A stretch of DNA of 64,000 nucleotides from CBDCUQ01 sp965222835 (GTDB taxonomy: Bacteria > Pseudomonadota > Alphaproteobacteria > Rhizobiales > Hyphomicrobiaceae), in assembly GCA_965222835.1 (NCBI GenBank), contig CBDCUQ010000003.1, positions 806,001 to 870,000 of the forward strand. Reading direction: 5' to 3'. The notes below the pieces were generated by a model that was given only the letters and a program-made list of their open reading frames with translations, was not told where the DNA came from and made no database searches. Of this stretch, positions 60,561 through 64,000 are shown piece after piece. Each line of letters begins with the position of its first letter. Position 1 is the stretch's first letter. A program made the translations under genes and the position numbers.

Positions 60561-60572
60561 GTGTAGTTACAC
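60561..60572 (-). promoter_or_regulatory. GTGTA-N2-TACAC operator (copy 1)
   Basis: GTGTA GT TACAC is a perfect palindrome 39 bp upstream of the membrane-protein ATG and 50 bp after the MarR stop. It matches copy 2 before the MarR gene and sits where a repressor would block transcription of the membrane-protein gene. Confidence 0.6.
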
Positions 60573-60621
60573 TTATTTTGCCGGACTGAACCAGTGATCC
60601 GCCCCGGCAGGCCGAGCCGAA

Positions 60622-61095
60622 TTAGTCGACGTCGACGCGCCGTGTGACGTTAAGAAGGGTGCTGAATCCTTTTTCACCAAGGAGCGACACGAGATTCTCC
60701 TGCGCTTTTCGCCAGTAGCGTACGCTGCTGCTCAGCGTCTTCTTCCCTTCCGGGGTTATGCGAACGACGCGCTCGCGGCGATCCTTGCCGGGAACGACTT
60801 CCACCCAATTCTTTCGCTCGACCAGGGTTAGATTCCGTGTGAGCGTCGTGCGGTCCATGCCCAGGCTACGGGCCAACGCCGTCATACCGACCCCGGTCTT
60901 GCCACCGGTGCCATCAAGTACGGCTAAGAGCGAGAACTGGGTGGCCTGTAGCCCGGCTGGCCTCAGGGCTTGGTCGTAGACCTGGGTTATGCGGCGCGCG
61001 GCGCGGCGCACATTGAAACATGCGCAGTTCAACGGCTCGTTTGGGTTGATGGTCAAGGGTCTTGGTCCAAATGTTGCCCGCGATACTGTGTGCAT
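60622..61095 (-). CDS. MarR-family transcriptional regulator
   Basis: The 157-residue protein has the MarR winged helix: ALRPAGLQATQFSLLAVLDG, GMTALARSLGMDRTTLTRNL and VERKNWVEVVPGKDRRERVV (the wing). It is preceded by RRAARRITQVYDQ, the dimer helix. The ATG at 61095 fits the family; an open extension to 61230 has no homology. It is directly upstream of the membrane-protein gene (99-bp gap). A palindrome 17 bp before its own start suggests autoregulation. Confidence 0.9.
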   Translation of the reverse strand: MHTVSRATFGPRPLTINPNEPLNCACFNVRRAARRITQVYDQALRPAGLQATQFSLLAVLDGTGGKTGVGMTALARSLGMDRTTLTRNLTLVERKNWVEVVPGKDRRERVVRITPEGKKTLSSSVRYWRKAQENLVSLLGEKGFSTLLNVTRRVDVD

Positions 61096-61112
61096 CTGCA
61101 CGCTTCTAATGC

Positions 61113-61124
61113 GTGTACTTACAC
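61113..61124 (-). promoter_or_regulatory. GTGTA-N2-TACAC operator (copy 2, autoregulatory)
   Basis: GTGTA CT TACAC is a perfect palindrome 17 bp upstream of the MarR ATG. It has the same arms and spacing as copy 1 at 60561-60572, with different central bases, which argues for a protein-binding site and not chance duplication. Confidence 0.6.
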
Positions 61125-61276
61125 ATATTGGTGCTGAATGCAAGCAAGAAATGTTGGGGGTGAGAACCTGGTCCGGTGCAGCGGGGATGGCGCCGACCGC
61201 TTTTTGCCCCGTGGTTGCAAGGAATTCCATGGGCGGTACTCGCCGCGGACGTGGTTGACTTTCTCGGGCTCTTTAT

Positions 61277-61292
61277 ATAACCAATTGGTTAT
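61277..61292 (+). promoter_or_regulatory. 16-bp palindrome overlapping the ArsR start codon
   Basis: ATAACCAATTGGTTAT is a perfect palindrome whose last two bases are the first two of the ArsR ATG. Binding of a dimer here would block translation-start DNA and transcription, so it is a probable autorepression site for the ArsR-SRPBCC operon. No separate ribosome binding site is visible, so the mRNA may be leaderless. Confidence 0.6.
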
Positions 61293-61659
61293 GGAACAAG
61301 TCGCACAGCTGAGCCAGCCGCGAGACCTTGATGCCGTCTTTGCTGCGCTTGCCGATCCGACACGGCGCGCAATCCTCACACGGCTTGCTGCGGGGCCGGC
61401 ATCCGTGAACGAGATCGCGGCGCCGTTCGCCATGAGCCAGCCTGCCGTTTCGAAGCATCTCAAAGTGCTGGAGCGTGCGGGATTGATCGCACGGAATGCA
61501 GAAAAGCAACGCCGTCCGGCACAGCTCAATGCCGAACCGATGGCGGACGTCGTGCGCTGGCTCGAGACGTTCAGACAGTTCTGGTCGCAAAGCTTCGATC
61601 AGCTCGACGGCCTGTTGGTTGATTTGAAGAAGGCTGAAAAAAAGAGAGGCCGCAAATGA
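61291..61659 (+). CDS. ArsR-family transcriptional repressor
   Basis: The 122-residue protein has DAVFAALADPTRRAILTRLA, the winged-helix start of ArsR proteins, and MSQPAVSKHLKVLERAGLIA as recognition helix. There are no Cys residues for metal sensing. Its partner gene overlaps by four bases (ATGA) and encodes an SRPBCC/AHSA1 protein; this pair is common and senses small molecules or stress rather than metal. The 16-bp palindrome at its start is the likely operator. Confidence 0.92.
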   Translation: MEQVAQLSQPRDLDAVFAALADPTRRAILTRLAAGPASVNEIAAPFAMSQPAVSKHLKVLERAGLIARNAEKQRRPAQLNAEPMADVVRWLETFRQFWSQSFDQLDGLLVDLKKAEKKRGRK

Positions 61660-62150
61660 GTGACTTGCCGACGTACGTCTTGGAACGGGTGTTCGACGCA
61701 CCGCGCGAATTGGTGTGGCGCACGTGGACCGATCCGGAGCTGGTATCGCGATGGTACGGGCCGAACGTGGAGACGATTGTCCATCGGCTTGAGCTGAAAC
61801 CGGGTGGATTGTGGCTCGTCGAAATGAAATGGGGCGAGACGTCCCATTATCAGCGCGTCGAATACACCGTGGTCACGCCGCCTGAGCGTCTCGTCTGGCT
61901 GCATTCCGTCTCCAATGCCGACTGGACCATCATTGCCTCGCCGATGATGGCGAATTGGCCGCGGGTGTTGCTCACCACCGTGACCTTCGAAGAAGACGGC
62001 GCGCGAACAAAAATGCGTCTGACGTGGGCACCGCACGAGGCGAGTGCGGACGAGATTGCCGGCTTTGCCGCGGCCGTCGACGGCATGGGCAAAGGCTGGT
62101 GTGCAGGTATGGCCCTGCTTGAGAAGCTTCTGGCGGAGTTGCAGGCTTAG
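61656..62150 (+). CDS. SRPBCC (AHSA1-like) ligand-binding protein
   Basis: The 164-residue protein starts with YVLERVFDAPRELVWRTWTD and has PELVSRWYGPNVETIVHRLE, typical of AHSA1-like SRPBCC proteins paired with ArsR regulators. The cavity ligand is unknown. Translation is coupled to the ArsR gene (ATGA). Its stop overlaps the stop of the RHS fragment on the other strand. Confidence 0.9.
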   Translation: MSDLPTYVLERVFDAPRELVWRTWTDPELVSRWYGPNVETIVHRLELKPGGLWLVEMKWGETSHYQRVEYTVVTPPERLVWLHSVSNADWTIIASPMMANWPRVLLTTVTFEEDGARTKMRLTWAPHEASADEIAGFAAAVDGMGKGWCAGMALLEKLLAELQA

Positions 62151-62686
62151 AGTGTGAGGACCTGACCGCCTGCCGTGGTCGCCACTTCATACGTCCCGCC
62201 AGCCACGTAATGCGTCGTCGTCGTGCCGGTCTCATTGAGATCAACGCGCCGGAAGCGGCTGCGATCCGGCCCATAGGCGAGCTGGATGGTGCGTACACCG
62301 CGAACAATCTCCGTCGGCTTGCCAAATGCCGACCAGGTGATGGTGCGCCCGTCCCCGGAGACCATGTCGCCATTGAGGTCGTAGCAATAGGTGGCGTTTT
62401 TCGCCCCCGCGATCGCCTTGACCGCATGCGGGCCGGCCGTGCCGCAACTGTCCGTAATGTTATAGGTATAGGTGCCGACATCCGACCGCGCCGTGATGTT
62501 GCCGCCCGCAATCGCCGCCACCGCAACACGCTCGATCGATTGGGGACCGAACGCCGCACCCAGCGTGCTTCCAACGGCGCCAACCGCACCAGAGATAAGG
62601 CCGTGCACAAGCCCCCCGGAAAAAATAGCTATTCTACTCCAACCATCTTGCCTTATTTCTTCAGGTTTTCTGATTTTGATGGCCAA
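62147..62686 (-). pseudogene. Displaced RHS fragment joined to pre-toxin sequence
   Basis: The 179-codon frame is a chimera. Codons about 25-62 encode GLVHGLISGAVGAVG...ERVAVAAIAGG, identical in sense to the pre-toxin region of the RHS gene at 62914. Codons 63-179 encode RHS-core-like YD-repeat sequence: TYTYNITDSCG, YCYDLNGDMVSGDGRTITWS, IQLAYGPDRSRFRRVDL and THYVAGGTYEVATT. In RHS proteins core comes before toxin, so the order is reversed here. The first 24 codons overlap the small membrane-protein gene in another frame. It is best read as a remnant of a neighbouring RHS copy left by recombination. Confidence 0.65.
62511..62608 (-). repeat. 98-bp RHS repeat, copy A
   Basis: This segment matches 63557-63654 with only three mismatches (62585, 62588, 62591). 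It encodes HGLISGAVGAVGSTLGAAFG, then PQSIERVAVAAIA. It marks the site at which one RHS segment recombined with another. Confidence 0.85.
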
Positions 62687-62910
62687 TAGTGCCTTAGTCC
62701 AGAATTCGCCAACCTAAGAGTCCCGGCGCAAACTCCAATATATAGAATTAGGAATGGCAACATCCAGAGAGGATAACGCCAACTGACGTCCATAAACAAA
62801 CCCAAGAAAAAAAATACTGAAATGATAATCCCCACAACTATGCCAAAAATAGCCACCAACTTTAGATTCACGAACAAAATTCGCATGTACCATTTGTTTA
62901 GGCTACTCAT
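62653..62910 (-). CDS. Small two-TM protein, candidate immunity protein
   Basis: The 85-residue product has two TM segments (about 11-40 and 46-70: FVNLKLVAIFGIVVGIIISV and LWMLPFLILYIGVCAGTLRL). It starts 3 bp after the RHS stop and on the same strand, in DNA much AT-richer than the window. This is the position and look of an immunity gene next to a polymorphic-toxin tip. I do not recognise the family, and the role is inference. Confidence 0.65.
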   Translation of the reverse strand: MSSLNKWYMRILFVNLKLVAIFGIVVGIIISVFFFLGLFMDVSWRYPLWMLPFLILYIGVCAGTLRLANSGLRHYWPSKSENLKK

Positions 62911-62913
62911 GAC

Positions 62914-64000
62914 CTACTTGGTCCAGTTTGTGATGGCATCACCGATATCGCGCGGCCGAGGAGTCGCGCCTCTTGCGCTAATGCCCGCTGTTCCGGCACC
63001 ATATAGTCCCATACCCATACCGTAGCGCCCTCTGATCGTGCCGCCTATACTGCTACCCGAATCTAAGATCACCGGCCCTCCTTGGCCGATTTCTATCGGC
63101 TTCTGAACGCCCGCGCTATAGTTACCAACCGCACCATCTAACCCAATATAGGGTGTAGCGGAACCGGCTGGAAGTGGGCCCTCAGTAGTAGAACGCTGAC
63201 CTTGAGCGCCCGCCCCTAAATATGCTCCAAGCCCGGCAGAAAATCCTAATTCTAGACTACCCCAAAGCTGGTACGAGCCAATAGCCCAAGCGTTCTCTGG
63301 CATCGCCAGGCCCGCGTTGAAACCAAAGCCAAATCCGCCAACTACTGTGAAAACCTTAATCGCGCCGCCGGCGCCATAACTGTAGACGGTGCCGAATGCA
63401 GTAGCTCCGCTTTGAGTTCCTTTCGATCCCGCAACACCACCGGCACCATCTTTCCCATCGCCGTGCATCTGATCATTGTACATCACAGCAAATGCGGCAG
63501 TGACGGCGCCGTTGGCGAACTTGCCGCCGACGAGCGCGGACGCTGTGCCACCTGCGATCGCCGCCACCGCAACACGCTCGATCGATTGGGGACCGAACGC
63601 CGCACCCAGCGTGCTTCCAACGGCGCCAACTGCGCCTGAGATAAGGCCGTGCACGAATTCCCCGCCCTGCGCCACGGCCAAGGCACCTGAGACAACCGCA
63701 TGAGTCAGGACCGTGCCGGCGGTCTGTGCCGCTTGAGGCAACGCCGCAACAATGTTGCCGACGGTATCCCAAATTCCGCCGGGCACAACCTGCGCGAAGC
63801 TCAAAGCTGCGGAGACAATCGCCTCCGCGATGTTGCCCCCGGCCGCGAGCGTGAGCGCTCCCGCGGTGGCCGCACACGTCACGGCAGCTGCCGGATTGGC
63901 ACACGCGACGATCTGCAAGATCGAACGCGCGATGGGCGAATTGACGATCGCCTTGAAGGCCGCCTTGAACGCCCGCCCGATGGCCTTGAAGAATTTCCCG
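62914..64000 (-). CDS. RHS/polymorphic-toxin-like protein, C-terminal part (gene runs off the window)
   Basis: The frame is open from the TAG at 62914 to the window edge, 361 codons, so the 5' end lies outside. The upstream part is GC-rich and Ala/Gly-rich with hydrophobic stretches (AVGAVGSTLGAAFGPQSIER). It gives way near 63470 (VMYNDQMHGDGKDGAGGVAG) to an AT-richer, Gly-rich tip (about 180 residues: GFGFGFNAGLAMPENAWAIG, ISARGATPRPRDIGDAITNW). This switch matches the conserved-body/variable-tip layout of polymorphic toxins. The YD-repeat core is not in this part but is in the displaced fragment at 62147. The toxin activity is not recognisable. Confidence 0.7.
   Translation of the reverse strand, partial: GKFFKAIGRAFKAAFKAIVNSPIARSILQIVACANPAAAVTCAATAGALTLAAGGNIAEAIVSAALSFAQVVPGGIWDTVGNIVAALPQAAQTAGTVLTHAVVSGALAVAQGGEFVHGLISGAVGAVGSTLGAAFGPQSIERVAVAAIAGGTASALVGGKFANGAVTAAFAVMYNDQMHGDGKDGAGGVAGSKGTQSGATAFGTVYSYGAGGAIKVFTVVGGFGFGFNAGLAMPENAWAIGSYQLWGSLELGFSAGLGAYLGAGAQGQRSTTEGPLPAGSATPYIGLDGAVGNYSAGVQKPIEIGQGGPVILDSGSSIGGTIRGRYGMGMGLYGAGTAGISARGATPRPRDIGDAITNWTK
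63557..63654 (-). repeat. 98-bp RHS repeat, copy B
   Basis: Copy B of the repeat at 62511-62608, inside the pre-toxin region of the RHS gene. Same orientation and frame as copy A, 1046 bp apart, so the two are direct repeats and can recombine to delete the tip and the small membrane-protein gene. Confidence 0.85.

Overview
The window is 64 kb of GC-rich chromosomal DNA from an alphaproteobacterium. The gene set fits Hyphomicrobiales (near Hyphomicrobium or Rhodomicrobium): three ethylmalonyl-CoA pathway enzymes, an ActS/ActR (RegB/RegA) redox two-component pair next to a SenC/Sco protein, an intracellular PHA depolymerase, an AcpXL-type very-long-chain fatty acid (VLCFA) cluster, and the syntenic block DUF2948-hisD-UPF0262-phosphatase-maf-yacG. 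Genus-level assignment is inference.

Layout. 0-9 kb: ethylmalonyl-CoA mutase, crotonyl-CoA carboxylase/reductase and methylsuccinyl-CoA dehydrogenase, with small membrane proteins, a YihY protein and a META-domain gene broken by an amber codon. 9-13 kb: a signal-peptidase-like protein whose catalytic Ser is Ala, a secreted protein made of eight 23-residue repeats, and a bacterial ionotropic glutamate receptor with an animal-like pore. 12.7-21.7 kb: ActR/ActS, SenC, PHA depolymerase, YgjP-type peptidase, PBP1A and TrhO. 21.8-24.4 kb: a three-gene cassette (small leader-like protein, PqqD-like/HPr-kinase-like protein, nucleotidyltransferase) sitting where murA usually precedes DUF2948. 24.7-31.3 kb: the conserved hisD-maf-yacG block, interrupted by a Crp-adenylate cyclase operon and ending in tRNA-Phe.

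31.6-49.2 kb is the most unusual part. A minus-strand VLCFA operon (acpXL, fabZ-like, two KS-alpha/KS-beta pairs, an alcohol dehydrogenase-type reductase, no lpxXL) diverges from a plus-strand operon of a MaoC-SDR fusion, an FkbH-like protein and an ACP. A Crp/Fnr regulator follows, then a PqqA-like 38-residue peptide with PqqD and PqqE but no PqqB or PqqC. The enzymes behind PqqE are a heme-type membrane protein, a SerC-like aminotransferase, a dihydroorotate-dehydrogenase-like flavoprotein with altered active-site residues, and a Ste24-like M48 protease. The same 14-bp palindrome TTAAC-N4-GTTAA, with the 5-4-5 geometry of Crp/Fnr sites, lies before the pqqA-like gene and in the acpXL/MaoC intergenic region. 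I propose this as a candidate undescribed peptide-derived cofactor or lipid-linked pathway under one regulator.

49.3-62.1 kb: housekeeping and envelope genes (GST, nuclease, histidine kinase, two retropepsin-like proteases, phosphomannomutase, HisC-like aminotransferase, L,D-transpeptidase) and two small regulator modules with visible operators (MarR with two GTGTA-N2-TACAC sites; ArsR-SRPBCC with a 16-bp palindrome). 62.1-64 kb: the C-terminal end of an RHS/polymorphic-toxin-like gene that runs off the window, a small membrane protein as candidate immunity gene, and a displaced RHS fragment sharing a 98-bp repeat with it.
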